NCBI RefSeq assembly: GCF_015461845.1
Contig: NZ_JACOPW010000004.1
Location: 186,001 to 250,000 of the forward strand
Length of the DNA: 64,000 bases
Direction of reading: 5' to 3'
Source of the DNA: Pseudomonas mucoides
GTDB taxonomy: Bacteria > Pseudomonadota > Gammaproteobacteria > Pseudomonadales > Pseudomonadaceae
Shown here: positions 1-8,938 of the stretch, piece by piece
Position numbering within the stretch: position 1 is the stretch's first letter
How the letters are laid out: each line of letters starts with the position of its first letter
Program-made: the position numbers and the translations under genes
The notes under the pieces: model-generated
Seen by the model: the letters and a program-made list of their open reading frames with translations, nothing else
What the model was told of the DNA's origin: nothing
Databases searched by the model: none

Positions 1-475
1 AATCGAGCACAGCCTGTTCTGACTCCAACACCACAAACAACTCGTTTGACCCCAGCACATCGACCACTTCGACCCCCAAGGCGCGCTCGACGTCCAGAGT
101 GACGCCGACCTCCGAAGGCGTGATCGCCGGGAAGTCCAACCATAAACGCCCACCTTCGCGGCTCACGCTCAACGGGCCGGACTTGCAAATGAAGTCCAGG
201 CGTTCGGCAGGTTCTTTATAGATCTCAAACAACACATAGGCGCTGGCCAGCGTCGCATGGCCGCACAACGGCACCTCGGTGGTCGGGGTAAACCAGCGGA
301 TGTGCCAGCCCTGCCCTTCACGCACCACAAAGGCGGTTTCGGCGAGATTGTGTTCGGCGGCGATTTTCTGCATCAACTCATCGGCGAGCCAGGCATCGAG
401 TCGATAGACCATCGCCGGGTTGCCACTGAACGGCCGATCACTGAACGCGTCGACCTGGTGAAATTCAAGCTGCAT
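1..475 (-). CDS. PhzF-family protein (N-terminal part; runs off the window start)
   Basis: The minus-strand frame starts with ATG at 475 and stays open to base 1, so only about the first 158 residues are seen. The visible part begins MQLEFHQVDAFSD and carries FSGNPAMV and PLCGHATLASAYV. These are the hallmarks of the PhzF phenazine-biosynthesis-like isomerase/epimerase fold; the Glu in NLAETAFV is in the position of the family's catalytic Glu. PhzF relatives are widespread outside phenazine producers and their substrates are mostly unknown. No other phenazine gene is seen here, so a role in phenazine synthesis should not be assumed. Its 3' end lies outside the window. Confidence 0.85.
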   Translation of the reverse strand, partial: MQLEFHQVDAFSDRPFSGNPAMVYRLDAWLADELMQKIAAEHNLAETAFVVREGQGWHIRWFTPTTEVPLCGHATLASAYVLFEIYKEPAERLDFICKSGPLSVSREGGRLWLDFPAITPSEVGVTLDVERALGVEVVDVLGSNELFVVLESEQAVLD

Positions 476-582
476 GACCTTCTCCCTTTGTCAGATCCCC
501 CAGCATGCCGCGCCAGGCTGACTCACACCAGTGACAGAGAAACCGAATTTCCACCATACAGACCCGTCTGGATAAGCCTCAA

Positions 583-1053
583 TCAGACGCGACTGATATC
601 GGCGAACTTGGCTTGGGTATGTTCGGCCAGCACCGCTGGCGCCAATTCCACTTCCAGACCACGTCGCCCCGCACTGACAAAAATACTGGCGAAAGGCTGA
701 GCCGAGTTATCGATGAAAGTACGCAAACGCTTCTTCTGCCCCAACGGACTGATTCCGCCCAGCAGATAACCCGTCGCTCGCTGTGCAGCCGCCGGATCAG
801 CCATTTCGACTTTTTTCACGCCCGCCGCATGCGCCAGATGCTTCAAGTCCAGACTCCCGACGACCGGTACCACCGCCACCAGCAATTCACCTTTTTCACT
901 GGCCGCCAGCAAGGTCTTGAACACCTGCGCCGGGTCGAGCCCAAGCTTCTCTGCGGCCTCCAACCCATAGGACGCGGCCTTTGGATCATGTTCGTAACTG
1001 TGCACGCGATGTTCGGCTCGAACTTTTTTCAACAAATCCAATGCGGGGGTCAT
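583..1053 (-). CDS. ybaK: Cys-tRNA(Pro)/Cys-tRNA(Cys) deacylase YbaK/EbsC
   Basis: 156 residues, the usual length for YbaK. The start MTPALDLLKKV, the segment DPAQVFKTLLA, and the C-terminal GGISPLGQKKRLRTFID match the YbaK/ProX editing domain. The protein is expected to act in the cytoplasm and to remove cysteine wrongly charged onto tRNA(Pro) by prolyl-tRNA synthetase. The conserved Lys of the family is expected in the DPAQVFKTL stretch (about residue 46). It lies downstream of nothing obvious on its strand and is separated from the PhzF gene by about 107 bases. Assignment by motif only. Confidence 0.88.
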   Translation of the reverse strand: MTPALDLLKKVRAEHRVHSYEHDPKAASYGLEAAEKLGLDPAQVFKTLLAASEKGELLVAVVPVVGSLDLKHLAHAAGVKKVEMADPAAAQRATGYLLGGISPLGQKKRLRTFIDNSAQPFASIFVSAGRRGLEVELAPAVLAEHTQAKFADISRV

Positions 1054-1425
1054 GACAGCTCCAGACTGGGCGGCAGTAGAAAAATCCTGCGCTGGATTCT
1101 AGGACATTGCCTCGCAAAAGGCTCTATTGCGGCCCTGTTTTAAAGGGCTGGCGCCGACTTTTACCGTTCGTCCGCGCAGGAACCACTGCGTGAACAATAC
1201 GATCATTCACCTGACTAATAGTTGGATTGTGACCGACAGTTCACTTTCGACCTTTGACAGCAGTGTTTCTTGTCTATATTTTTTCGAATCTGAATACAGC
1301 ACGAAAAGTCCTACAGCAGCACCCGGCAGTAAACCAAGTCCAGGATGGGGATCCTGCCTTGGTGGAAATCGCGCTTGGACCATGATGAAAAAAGCGCCAG
1401 ACAACAAAAACAATTGAGGTTTTCA
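1054..1425. promoter_or_regulatory. 372-base gap: promoter region of glpF
   Basis: This gap separates divergent ybaK and glpF. A possible sigma-70 -35 TTGACA is at 1254-1259, and TATATT at 1275-1280 is a possible -10 (15-base spacer, rather short; TATTTT at 1277-1282 gives 17). The motif TTCGAATNNNAATAC lies at 1283-1297, just downstream, and recurs before glpD. No gene was recognised in this gap. Confidence 0.45.
1283..1297 (+). promoter_or_regulatory. candidate GlpR operator before glpF
   Basis: The sequence TTCGAATCTGAATAC is matched at 12 of 15 positions by TTCGAATTCAAATAC before glpD (4934-4948). No such copy was seen before glpK or glpR. GlpR of the DeoR family is encoded between them and represses glp genes in other Pseudomonas. 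That the motif is the GlpR site is inference. Confidence 0.4.
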
Positions 1426-2277
1426 ATGACAACTGCTTTACAACAACCGTCGCTCTCGAGCCAATGCATGGCCGAGTTTCTGGGCACTGCCCTGCTTATC
1501 TTTTTCGGCACCGGTTGTGTTGCCGCGCTCAAGGTCGCGGGTGCCAGCTTTGGCTTGTGGGAAATCAGCATCATCTGGGGCGTCGGCGTCAGCATGGCAA
1601 TCTACCTGACCGCCGGGGTTTCCGGGGCGCACCTCAATCCTGCCGTGAGCATTGCGCTGAGCATTTTCGCGGACTTCGAAAAGCGTAAATTGCCGTTTTA
1701 TATCCTTGCCCAAGTGGCAGGCGCCTTTTGCGGCGCACTGCTGGTCTACACGCTGTACAGCAATCTCTTCTTCGATTTCGAACAAACCCACCATATGGTC
1801 CGCGGCACTCAGGCCAGCCTGGAATTGGCGTCGGTGTTCTCGACCTTCCCCAATCCAGCCCTGACCACGGCCCAGGCGTTCCTGGTGGAAGTGATCATCA
1901 CCGCGATCCTGATGGGCGTGATCATGTCCCTGACCGATGACAACAACGGCCTGCCCAACGGTCCGATGGCACCGCTGCTGATCGGCCTGCTGATTGCGGT
2001 GATTGGCAGCTCGATGGGCCCGTTGACCGGCTTCGCGATGAACCCGGCGCGTGATTTCGGACCGAAGTTGATGACTTTCTTCGCCGGCTGGGGTGAAATT
2101 TCCTTCACCGGCGGGCGTGATATCCCGTACTTCCTGATTCCTGTTTTTGCACCGATTGTCGGTGCCTGCCTCGGCGCTGCCGCCTATCGCGGGCTGATTG
2201 CCCGCCATCTGCCCAGCGCCACACCTGCTACAAAGGAAGCAACACCGGCCATTGACGGCAAACCAAGAACTTCTTGA
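1426..2277 (+). CDS. glpF: glycerol uptake facilitator GlpF
   Basis: 283 residues when started at ATG 1426, which has a TGAGG ribosome binding site at 1415-1419; an upstream in-frame ATG at 1345 would add 27 polar residues and is less likely. It is an inner-membrane aquaglyceroporin that lets glycerol diffuse in. Both pore motifs are present: SGAHLNPAV (NPA at 71-73) and MNPARDFGP (NPA at 206-208). The Asp after NPAR in the second motif is typical of glycerol facilitators rather than pure water channels. The C-terminal tail is rich in Ala, Thr and Pro. glpK follows 74 bases downstream on the same strand, so co-transcription is likely. Confidence 0.96.
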   Translation: MTTALQQPSLSSQCMAEFLGTALLIFFGTGCVAALKVAGASFGLWEISIIWGVGVSMAIYLTAGVSGAHLNPAVSIALSIFADFEKRKLPFYILAQVAGAFCGALLVYTLYSNLFFDFEQTHHMVRGTQASLELASVFSTFPNPALTTAQAFLVEVIITAILMGVIMSLTDDNNGLPNGPMAPLLIGLLIAVIGSSMGPLTGFAMNPARDFGPKLMTFFAGWGEISFTGGRDIPYFLIPVFAPIVGACLGAAAYRGLIARHLPSATPATKEATPAIDGKPRTS

Positions 2278-2351
2278 TACCGTAGGCGCGTGACCCTGCC
2301 CCTGTGGCGCGCGCCTGACCTCACTCCCTTTTTTCGTCCAAGGCAATCGAC

Positions 2352-3857
2352 ATGACCGACACTCAGAATAAGAACTACATCATTGCCCTCGATCAGGGTA
2401 CGACCAGCTCGCGCGCGATCATTTTCGACCGCGACGCGAACGTGGTCTGCACCGCCCAACGCGAATTCGCCCAGCATTACCCGCAAGCCGGCTGGGTCGA
2501 ACATGACCCGATGGAAATCTTCGCCACCCAAAGCGCCGTGATGGTCGAGGCCCTGGCACAAGCCGGCCTGCATCACGATCAGGTCGCAGCCATCGGTATC
2601 ACCAACCAGCGCGAAACCACCGTGGTCTGGGACAAGACCACCGGCCGCCCGATCTACAACGCGATCGTCTGGCAGTGCCGCCGCAGCACCGAGATCTGCC
2701 AGCAGCTCAAGCGTGACGGTCACGAGCAATACATCAGCGACACCACGGGCCTGGTCACTGACCCGTACTTCTCCGGTACCAAGCTCAAGTGGATCCTCGA
2801 CAACGTCGAAGGCAGCCGCGAGCGTGCGCGTAACGGCGAGCTGCTGTTCGGCACCGTCGACAGCTGGCTGATCTGGAAATTTACCGGCGGCAAAGTCCAC
2901 GTCACCGACTACACCAACGCCTCGCGCACCCTGCTCTTCAACATCCACACCCTGGAGTGGGACGCGAAGATGCTGGAGGTGCTGGATATTCCGCGCGAAA
3001 TGCTGCCGGAAGTTAAATCCTCGTCCGAAATCTATGGTCACACCAAAAGCGGCATCGCCATCGGCGGTATCGCCGGTGACCAGCAAGCCGCGCTGTTCGG
3101 CCAGATGTGCGTCGAGCCAGGCCAGGCGAAAAACACCTACGGCACCGGTTGCTTCCTGCTGATGAACACTGGCGACAAAGCGGTGAAGTCCAAGCACGGC
3201 ATGCTGACCACCATCGCCTGCGGCCCTCGCGGCGAAGTGGCGTATGCGCTGGAAGGCGCGGTATTCAACGGCGGCTCCACGGTTCAGTGGCTGCGTGATG
3301 AACTGAAAATCATCAATGACGCCCATGACACCGAATACTTCGCCAACAAGGTCAAGGACAGCAACGGCGTATACCTGGTGCCGGCCTTCACCGGCCTGGG
3401 CGCGCCGTACTGGGACCCGTATGCCCGTGGCGCCCTGTTCGGCCTGACCCGCGGTGTGCGCGTGGATCACATCATTCGTGCTGCCCTGGAGTCGATTGCC
3501 TACCAGACCCGCGACGTCCTCGACGCCATGCAACAGGATTCCGGCGAACGCCTCAAAGCCCTGCGCGTGGACGGTGGTGCGGTAGCCAACAACTTCCTGA
3601 TGCAATTCCAGGCCGACATCCTCGGCACTCACGTTGAACGTCCGCAAATGCGTGAAACCACGGCACTCGGCGCCGCTTACCTGGCCGGTCTGGCGTGTGG
3701 CTTCTGGGGCAGCCTGGAAGAACTGCGCGGCAAGGCCGTGATCGAGCGCGAATTCGAACCGACCCTGGACGAAGCCGCGAAGGAAAAACTCTACGCTGGC
3801 TGGAAAAAAGCCGTCAGCCGCACCCGCGATTGGGAACCCCATGAAGGCGCTGAATAA
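2352..3857 (+). CDS. glpK: glycerol kinase GlpK
   Basis: 501 residues, the normal length for the FGGY-family glycerol kinase, which phosphorylates glycerol to sn-glycerol 3-phosphate in the cytoplasm. Seen: ALDQGTTSSRAIIFD near residue 13 (phosphate binding), the HDPMEI and TNQRETT segments, the substrate loop WQCRR, and GIAGDQQAALFGQ in the second ATPase half. There is no truncation. It follows glpF and precedes glpR on the same strand, the order known from P. aeruginosa. Trapping of glycerol by this kinase supplies both the inducer of GlpR and the substrate of GlpD. Confidence 0.97.
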   Translation: MTDTQNKNYIIALDQGTTSSRAIIFDRDANVVCTAQREFAQHYPQAGWVEHDPMEIFATQSAVMVEALAQAGLHHDQVAAIGITNQRETTVVWDKTTGRPIYNAIVWQCRRSTEICQQLKRDGHEQYISDTTGLVTDPYFSGTKLKWILDNVEGSRERARNGELLFGTVDSWLIWKFTGGKVHVTDYTNASRTLLFNIHTLEWDAKMLEVLDIPREMLPEVKSSSEIYGHTKSGIAIGGIAGDQQAALFGQMCVEPGQAKNTYGTGCFLLMNTGDKAVKSKHGMLTTIACGPRGEVAYALEGAVFNGGSTVQWLRDELKIINDAHDTEYFANKVKDSNGVYLVPAFTGLGAPYWDPYARGALFGLTRGVRVDHIIRAALESIAYQTRDVLDAMQQDSGERLKALRVDGGAVANNFLMQFQADILGTHVERPQMRETTALGAAYLAGLACGFWGSLEELRGKAVIEREFEPTLDEAAKEKLYAGWKKAVSRTRDWEPHEGAE

Positions 3858-3951
3858 GCCAACAACAGGTTCACAGTAGGTTGTAACTGGTCGGGAGCGG
3901 ATTCCTGCGGCATCATGGGCAAATTTTGCACGGCAGCCCAAAGGAAGCCCC

Positions 3952-4707
3952 ATGAATCTGCCTCCCCGTCAGCAGCAAATCCTCGAACTGGTTCGCGAAC
4001 GCGGCTACGTCAGTATCGAGGAAATGGCCACGCTGTTCGTCGTCACACCGCAAACCATCCGCCGCGATATCAATCAGCTGGCGGAAGCCAATCTGTTGCG
4101 TCGCTACCATGGCGGCGCGGCCTACGATTCCAGTGTCGAAAACACTGCCTACGCCATGCGCGCCGATCAGATGCGCGATGAAAAACAGCGCATCGGCGAA
4201 GCCATTGCCGCCCAGATCCCCGATCACGCCTCGTTGTTCATCAATATCGGTACCACCACCGAATCGATTGCCCGGGCGCTGCTCAACCACAATCACCTGA
4301 AAATCATCACCAACAACCTGCACGTGGCCTCGATGCTCAGCGCCAAGGACGACTTCGACGTTCTGCTGACCGGTGGCAACGTGCGGCGCGACGGCGGTGT
4401 GGTCGGTCAGGCGAGTGTCGACTTTATCAACCAGTTCAAAGTCGACTTCGCGCTGGTGGGCATCAGCGGCATCGATGAAGACGGTAGCCTGCTGGATTTC
4501 GATTATCAGGAAGTGCGGGTGTCGCAGGCGATCATCGCCAATGCGCGGAAAGTGATTCTGGCGGCGGACTCCAGCAAATTCGGGCGCAACGCCATGATTC
4601 GCCTGGGGCCGATCAGCCTGATCGATTGCCTGGTCACCGATCAGCAGCCAGTGCCGGCGTTGGCGCAATTGTTGAGTCAGCACAAGATTCGACTCGAAGT
4701 CGTTTAA
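3952..4707 (+). CDS. glpR: glycerol-3-phosphate regulon repressor GlpR
   Basis: 251 residues, DeoR family. The N-terminal winged helix-turn-helix covers about residues 5-58 (RQQQILELV, VTPQTIRRDINQL, RRYHGGA). The C-terminal sugar-phosphate sensing domain includes FINIGTTTESIA and LTGGNVRRDGGVVG. The family represses glp genes and is released by glycerol 3-phosphate. It sits 94 bases after glpK and 266 bases before glpD. Candidate operator copies before glpF and glpD are listed separately. Confidence 0.95.
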   Translation: MNLPPRQQQILELVRERGYVSIEEMATLFVVTPQTIRRDINQLAEANLLRRYHGGAAYDSSVENTAYAMRADQMRDEKQRIGEAIAAQIPDHASLFINIGTTTESIARALLNHNHLKIITNNLHVASMLSAKDDFDVLLTGGNVRRDGGVVGQASVDFINQFKVDFALVGISGIDEDGSLLDFDYQEVRVSQAIIANARKVILAADSSKFGRNAMIRLGPISLIDCLVTDQQPVPALAQLLSQHKIRLEVV

Positions 4708-4719
4708 CCCTCTCCGCAA

Positions 4720-4819
4720 CAGATCATTCCCACGCTCCGCGTGGGAATGCCCGTCTCACCTCAACGCCGACGCAGAGCGTCTTTTGATGCATTCCCACGC
4801 AGAGCGTGGGAACGATCTG
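4720..4819. repeat. REPIN-like inverted repeat between glpR and glpD
   Basis: Two 31-base arms, 4720-4750 and 4789-4819, are inverted copies of each other with two mismatches. Each arm is itself a hairpin (CCCACGC with GCGTGGG). A small GACGC/GCGTC hairpin at 4769-4781 lies between them. This is the form of a Pseudomonas REP doublet. It could end glpR transcription or protect the 3' end of the mRNA. Confidence 0.8.
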
Positions 4820-4922
4820 TGCGCGAATGTTCGAAAATTTTCCTTTAACCGCCCTTCGATCAGTTTTTTCAATCGAAGTTAGCTGGCTGTGGGCGTCTTT
4901 ATGGGCTACCATTTTCGCAAAT

Positions 4923-4950
4923 GAACATTAATGTTCGAATTCAAATACAT
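4923..4950 (+). promoter_or_regulatory. candidate GlpR operator/promoter region of glpD
   Basis: A perfect 14-base palindrome, GAACATTAATGTTC, spans 4923-4936. It overlaps TTCGAATTCAAATAC at 4934-4948, the motif shared with the glpF promoter. A further ATGTTCGAAAAT lies at 4827-4838. ATGTTCG resembles the half-site of the E. coli GlpR operator. The region directly precedes the glpD start, so binding would block transcription. Function is inferred. Confidence 0.5.
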
Positions 4951-4973
4951 AATACAAGCACCGAGGCCAGCCG

Positions 4974-6512
4974 ATGCCCACTTCTACCTTGCCTACGCCC
5001 CCTCTCGCTGAGGTCTACGACATCGCCGTCATCGGTGGCGGGATCAATGGCGTAGGGATTGCAGCGGATGCCGCCGGCCGCGGTCTTTCGGTGTTCCTTT
5101 GTGAAAAGGACGACCTGGCCAGCCACACGTCCTCAGCCAGCAGCAAGCTGATCCACGGCGGCCTGCGCTACCTCGAACATTACGAATTCCGCCTGGTGCG
5201 CGAAGCCCTTGCCGAACGCGAAGTGTTGCTGGCCAAGGCGCCGCACATCGTCAAGCAGATGCGCTTCGTGTTGCCGCATCGCCCGCACTTGCGCCCGGCG
5301 TGGATGATTCGCGCCGGCCTGTTCCTGTATGACCACCTCGGCAAACGGGAAAAACTGGCAGGCTCGAAAAGCCTCAAGTTCGGTGCGGACAGCGCACTGA
5401 AAAGCGAAATCACCAAAGGCTTCGAATACTCCGATTGCTGGGTCGATGACGCGCGCCTCGTTGTGCTGAACGCCATGGCCGCCCGCGAAAAAGGCGCCCA
5501 CGTTCACACCCAGACCCGTTGTGTCAGCGCTCGCCGCACCAAAGGCCTGTGGCACCTGCACCTGGAACGCGCCGATGGCAGCCTGTTTTCGATCCGCGCC
5601 AAGGCCCTGGTGAATGCGGCCGGCCCATGGGTGGCCAAGTTCATTCGTGACGACCTGAAGATGGAATCGCCGTACGGCATCCGCCTGATCCAGGGCAGCC
5701 ACCTGATCGTGCCGAAGCTGTACGAAGGCGAACACGCGCACATTCTGCAAAACGAAGATCAGCGCATCGTCTTCACCATTCCGTACCTGAACCACTTCAC
5801 CCTGATCGGCACCACCGACCGTGAGTACACCGGCGATCCCGCCAAAGTGGCAATCACCGAAGGCGAAACCGATTACCTGCTCAAAGTGGTCAACGCCCAC
5901 TTCAAGAAGCAGATCAGCCGCGACGATATCCTCCACAGCTATTCCGGTGTGCGCCCACTGTGCAACGACGAATCCGACAACCCGTCGGCCGTCACCCGCG
6001 ACTACACCCTGGCGCTGTCGGGCACTGGCGAAGAAGCACCATTGCTGTCGGTGTTCGGTGGCAAGCTGACCACCTACCGCAAACTGGCCGAATCGGCGCT
6101 GGCACAACTGGCGCCGTACTTCACGCACATCAAGCCAAGCTGGACCGCCAACGCCACGCTGCCGGGCGGCGAAGACATGACCACCCCGCAAGCCTTGTGC
6201 GCCCTGATTCGCGACAAGTATGACTGGGTACCGACCGAAATCGCCCGCCGCTGGGCCACGACTTACGGCAGCCGCACCTGGCGCATGCTCGAAGGCATAC
6301 AGAACCTGAGCGACATGGGTGAACACATCGGCGGCGGCCTCTATACCCGCGAAGTCGATTACCTGTGCAGCGATGAGTGGGCGACCACCGCGCATGACAT
6401 CTTGTGGCGCCGCAGCAAGCTCGGGTTGTTCACCACCCCGGCGGAACAGCAGAAGCTGGCGGATTACCTGAGCAAGGTCGAACAGAACCGCAGCAAGATT
6501 GAAGCGGCCTGA
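4974..6512 (+). CDS. glpD: aerobic glycerol-3-phosphate dehydrogenase GlpD
   Basis: 512 residues. It is an FAD-dependent, membrane-associated enzyme that oxidises sn-glycerol 3-phosphate to dihydroxyacetone phosphate and passes electrons to quinone. The FAD-binding fold is at residues 18-37 (AVIGGGINGVGIA). SSKLIHGGLRYLEHYEF, LVNAAGPWV and GGKLTTYRKLAE are family landmarks. Its own promoter region with candidate GlpR sites lies upstream, and a strong terminator follows it. In P. aeruginosa glpM follows glpD; here a GlpM-like gene is about 10 kb away. Confidence 0.97.
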   Translation: MPTSTLPTPPLAEVYDIAVIGGGINGVGIAADAAGRGLSVFLCEKDDLASHTSSASSKLIHGGLRYLEHYEFRLVREALAEREVLLAKAPHIVKQMRFVLPHRPHLRPAWMIRAGLFLYDHLGKREKLAGSKSLKFGADSALKSEITKGFEYSDCWVDDARLVVLNAMAAREKGAHVHTQTRCVSARRTKGLWHLHLERADGSLFSIRAKALVNAAGPWVAKFIRDDLKMESPYGIRLIQGSHLIVPKLYEGEHAHILQNEDQRIVFTIPYLNHFTLIGTTDREYTGDPAKVAITEGETDYLLKVVNAHFKKQISRDDILHSYSGVRPLCNDESDNPSAVTRDYTLALSGTGEEAPLLSVFGGKLTTYRKLAESALAQLAPYFTHIKPSWTANATLPGGEDMTTPQALCALIRDKYDWVPTEIARRWATTYGSRTWRMLEGIQNLSDMGEHIGGGLYTREVDYLCSDEWATTAHDILWRRSKLGLFTTPAEQQKLADYLSKVEQNRSKIEAA

Positions 6513-6531
6513 TTTTTTGGCGGCTTAAACG

Positions 6532-6566
6532 AAAGCCCCTGAATCCTGAGATTCGGGGGCTTTTTT
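6532..6566 (+). terminator. Rho-independent terminator after glpD
   Basis: A GC-rich stem (AAGCCCCTGAATC with GATTCGGGGGCTT, one wobble) is followed by a run of T. It sits 20 bases after the glpD stop and just before the convergent LysR gene, so it probably works for both. Confidence 0.9.
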
Positions 6567-6577
6567 GCTGAGGGTGT

Positions 6578-7480
6578 TCAGCTCGCCAGGTGCAACAGTA
6601 GAAAATCAATAAAGGCCCGTGATTTGTGCGGCAGATGCGGGGTATTGGGGAACACCACGTTGATCGATTGCGAAGGCAGCGAATACGCCGGCAACAACCG
6701 CACCAGACGCCCGTCGGCGATGTCCTCTTCGACCACCCACGCCGGCAAGACCGACACGCCCAGCGACGACAATGTCATCGAGCGAATGGCCGTAGAGGAG
6801 TTCGATTCAAAATGGCTGGTCCCTCCAATCTCGACATTCAGCCCTTCGCCGTCGCGAAAAACCCACTGCGTTGGCCCCTGCAGATTGCTGTTGGCGATCC
6901 ACGGCACAGCGCTCAGGTCCTGTGGTTCATGCACAGGATAACGAGCGAGAAACGTTTCCGTGGCCACCAGTACAATTTCATAGTCCGCCAGCTTGCGACT
7001 CTTGAATGCCGAGTCTGCCAAGTTGCCCAGCCGGATAACCAGATCGAGCTTTTCGGCGACCAGATCATTCAGGGAAGAGTTGAAGTTATAACACAATCGG
7101 ATTTCCGGATAACACTCAGAGAACAACGGTATCAGCGGGAGAATAAACTTCTCACCGTATTCACTGGTTGAACTTATACGTAACTTTCCGGACACCCGAT
7201 TATTGCCTTCCAATACATGATCAAAGGCATTATCGATATCCGCGACAATCCTCTTGAACTCTTCATAAAAATCCTGACCTATTTCAGTCAGAGATATAGT
7301 GCGCGTATTGCGGATCAACAAGGTCGCTGACAGCACCTCCTCCAGCGCCTTGACATGCAGGCTGGCCATGGCCTTGCTGATACACAGGTAATTCGCAGCC
7401 TTGGTAAAAGAACCAAAATCGACCACCGCGAGAAATGTCTGAACCCGATTAAGATGAGAGTGCATGGTGATATGGCTCAC
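6578..7480 (-). CDS. LysR-family transcriptional regulator
   Basis: 300 residues from ATG 7480; an internal ATG at 7465 (MHSHLNRV) would remove five residues. The N-terminal helix-turn-helix is about residues 10-70 (FLAVVDFGSFTKAANYL, SKAMASLHVKALE). The remainder is the periplasmic-binding-like effector domain of the CrgA/AaeR-like group (ISSTSEYGEKFI). It is transcribed away from an MFS exporter gene starting 91 bases away, the usual arrangement for a LysR regulator and its target. The coding sequence is noticeably more AT-rich than its neighbours in several stretches (about 7080-7320). The inducer is unknown. Confidence 0.9.
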   Translation of the reverse strand: MSHITMHSHLNRVQTFLAVVDFGSFTKAANYLCISKAMASLHVKALEEVLSATLLIRNTRTISLTEIGQDFYEEFKRIVADIDNAFDHVLEGNNRVSGKLRISSTSEYGEKFILPLIPLFSECYPEIRLCYNFNSSLNDLVAEKLDLVIRLGNLADSAFKSRKLADYEIVLVATETFLARYPVHEPQDLSAVPWIANSNLQGPTQWVFRDGEGLNVEIGGTSHFESNSSTAIRSMTLSSLGVSVLPAWVVEEDIADGRLVRLLPAYSLPSQSINVVFPNTPHLPHKSRAFIDFLLLHLAS

Positions 7481-7570
7481 TGTTAAATCCTGTCAAACAC
7501 TGTTTTAAGCATCGTCATATCGACACTTCAAGTCTATCGCCCCTATGCTGCACGGCAAAGGGAATACACC

Positions 7571-8938
7571 ATGAACTATCGCTATAAAATCGCGCTCATT
7601 TTTCTGATCGGCTTCTTTATTGACTGCATCAATATATTCATGTCCGCCGTGGCATTGCCAAGTATATCGGCAACTTTACAAGTCAGTACTGCTTCCGTGG
7701 CATGGGTCGCCAATGCTTACATTCTCGGTTTGACGTTGATCATTCCGGTGAGCACCTGGCTGGCCGGACGTTTTGGCAGCCGGGAAATGCTCACCGCATC
7801 GATGCTGGTGTTTACAGGATCGGTATGGATGTGTGGATTGGCCGACAGCTTCCACGAACTGGTTATCTGGCGTTTCGTGCAAGGGGTTGGCGGTGGCTTG
7901 TTGATCCCGGTCGGCCAGGCGCTGACCTTCAACCTGTTTCAGGGCGAGCAGCGGGCGAAGATTTCCACGCTGGTGATGGCTGTCGCACTGATCGCGCCGG
8001 CGATTTCGCCGACCGTGGGCGGGATCATCGTCGACAGCAGCTCCTGGCGCTGGGTGTTCTACAGCAACATTCCGTTTTCGCTGATCGCCGCCGGGCTGTC
8101 GTGGTTCTGGATCAAGGAGACCAAACCGAGCAGTCTGCCACGTCCGGATATCAAAGGTCTGTTGCTGGTCAGCGCTGCACTCGCCAGTTTGTTGATGGGC
8201 ATGTCGCTGTACGGCGGCGACTACCCGGCGCTGGCGGCGCTGGCCTGTGTAATGGCAGGCCTGATGTTCATCGCTTTGTACTTGCGGCACTACCGCCGTT
8301 GCGGCAACGCGATCATCGAACTGAGCCTGCTCAAAAGTAAAAAGCTCAGTACCTCGATCTTCATCTATTACGCGATTCCCGGTGTGTTCACCGGGGTCAA
8401 CCTGATGAGCATTTTCTTCCTGCAGAACACCCTGCAGTTCAGCGCCAGGCTGACCGGAATGTTCATGATTGTCTACGCCATCGGCGCGTTCATCGCGATG
8501 ACCATTTGCGGTCGAGTCTACAACCGGATCGGCGCCAAACGCTTGTTCACCCTCGGCATGCTGCTGCACAGCGCTGGCATCGCCACGCTGATGCTGGTGA
8601 ATGCGCCATCGGATCTCTGGGTAATCGTCATCGCGTACAGCCTGATGGGGATCGGCGGCGGCATCGGCGCCAACACCGCGCAGACCACTTCACTGATGGA
8701 CTTTGCCGGGGGCGATACACACAAGGCCAGTGTGATCTGGAACATCAACCGACAGATGTCCTTCAGCTTCGGTGCCGCGCTGTTTCTGATGATCTTCAAC
8801 CTCCTGCTCAAGCAGCTCGACATCACGGCGGCCTACCACGCGACGTTTGCGATTGCGGCGCTGATCGGGTTGTTCCCGCTGTTTCAGATGAGCCAATTGA
8901 ACCCTCCAAAGGAATGCCATGAACAACAACCTGGTTGA
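7571..8938 (+). CDS. MFS multidrug-type exporter (DHA2/EmrB-QacA-like)
   Basis: 455 residues with 12 or more hydrophobic segments, starting MNYRYKIALIFLIGFF. The family motifs are visible: LAGRFGSREML (motif A), WRFVQGVGGGLLIPVGQ (motif B), and AVALIAPAISPTVGGIIVD (motif C, drug/H+ antiporters). It lies in the inner membrane and is expected to export a small compound using the proton gradient. It is divergent from a LysR regulator and overlaps the next small gene by 20 bases. No membrane-fusion or outer-membrane partner is encoded next to it. The substrate cannot be told. Confidence 0.9.
   Translation: MNYRYKIALIFLIGFFIDCINIFMSAVALPSISATLQVSTASVAWVANAYILGLTLIIPVSTWLAGRFGSREMLTASMLVFTGSVWMCGLADSFHELVIWRFVQGVGGGLLIPVGQALTFNLFQGEQRAKISTLVMAVALIAPAISPTVGGIIVDSSSWRWVFYSNIPFSLIAAGLSWFWIKETKPSSLPRPDIKGLLLVSAALASLLMGMSLYGGDYPALAALACVMAGLMFIALYLRHYRRCGNAIIELSLLKSKKLSTSIFIYYAIPGVFTGVNLMSIFFLQNTLQFSARLTGMFMIVYAIGAFIAMTICGRVYNRIGAKRLFTLGMLLHSAGIATLMLVNAPSDLWVIVIAYSLMGIGGGIGANTAQTTSLMDFAGGDTHKASVIWNINRQMSFSFGAALFLMIFNLLLKQLDITAAYHATFAIAALIGLFPLFQMSQLNPPKECHEQQPG

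Noticed and set aside
2184..3953. Minus-strand open frame of 589 codons opposite glpK
   Set aside because: It covers glpK in antisense, has no recognisable domain and arises from high G+C codon structure.
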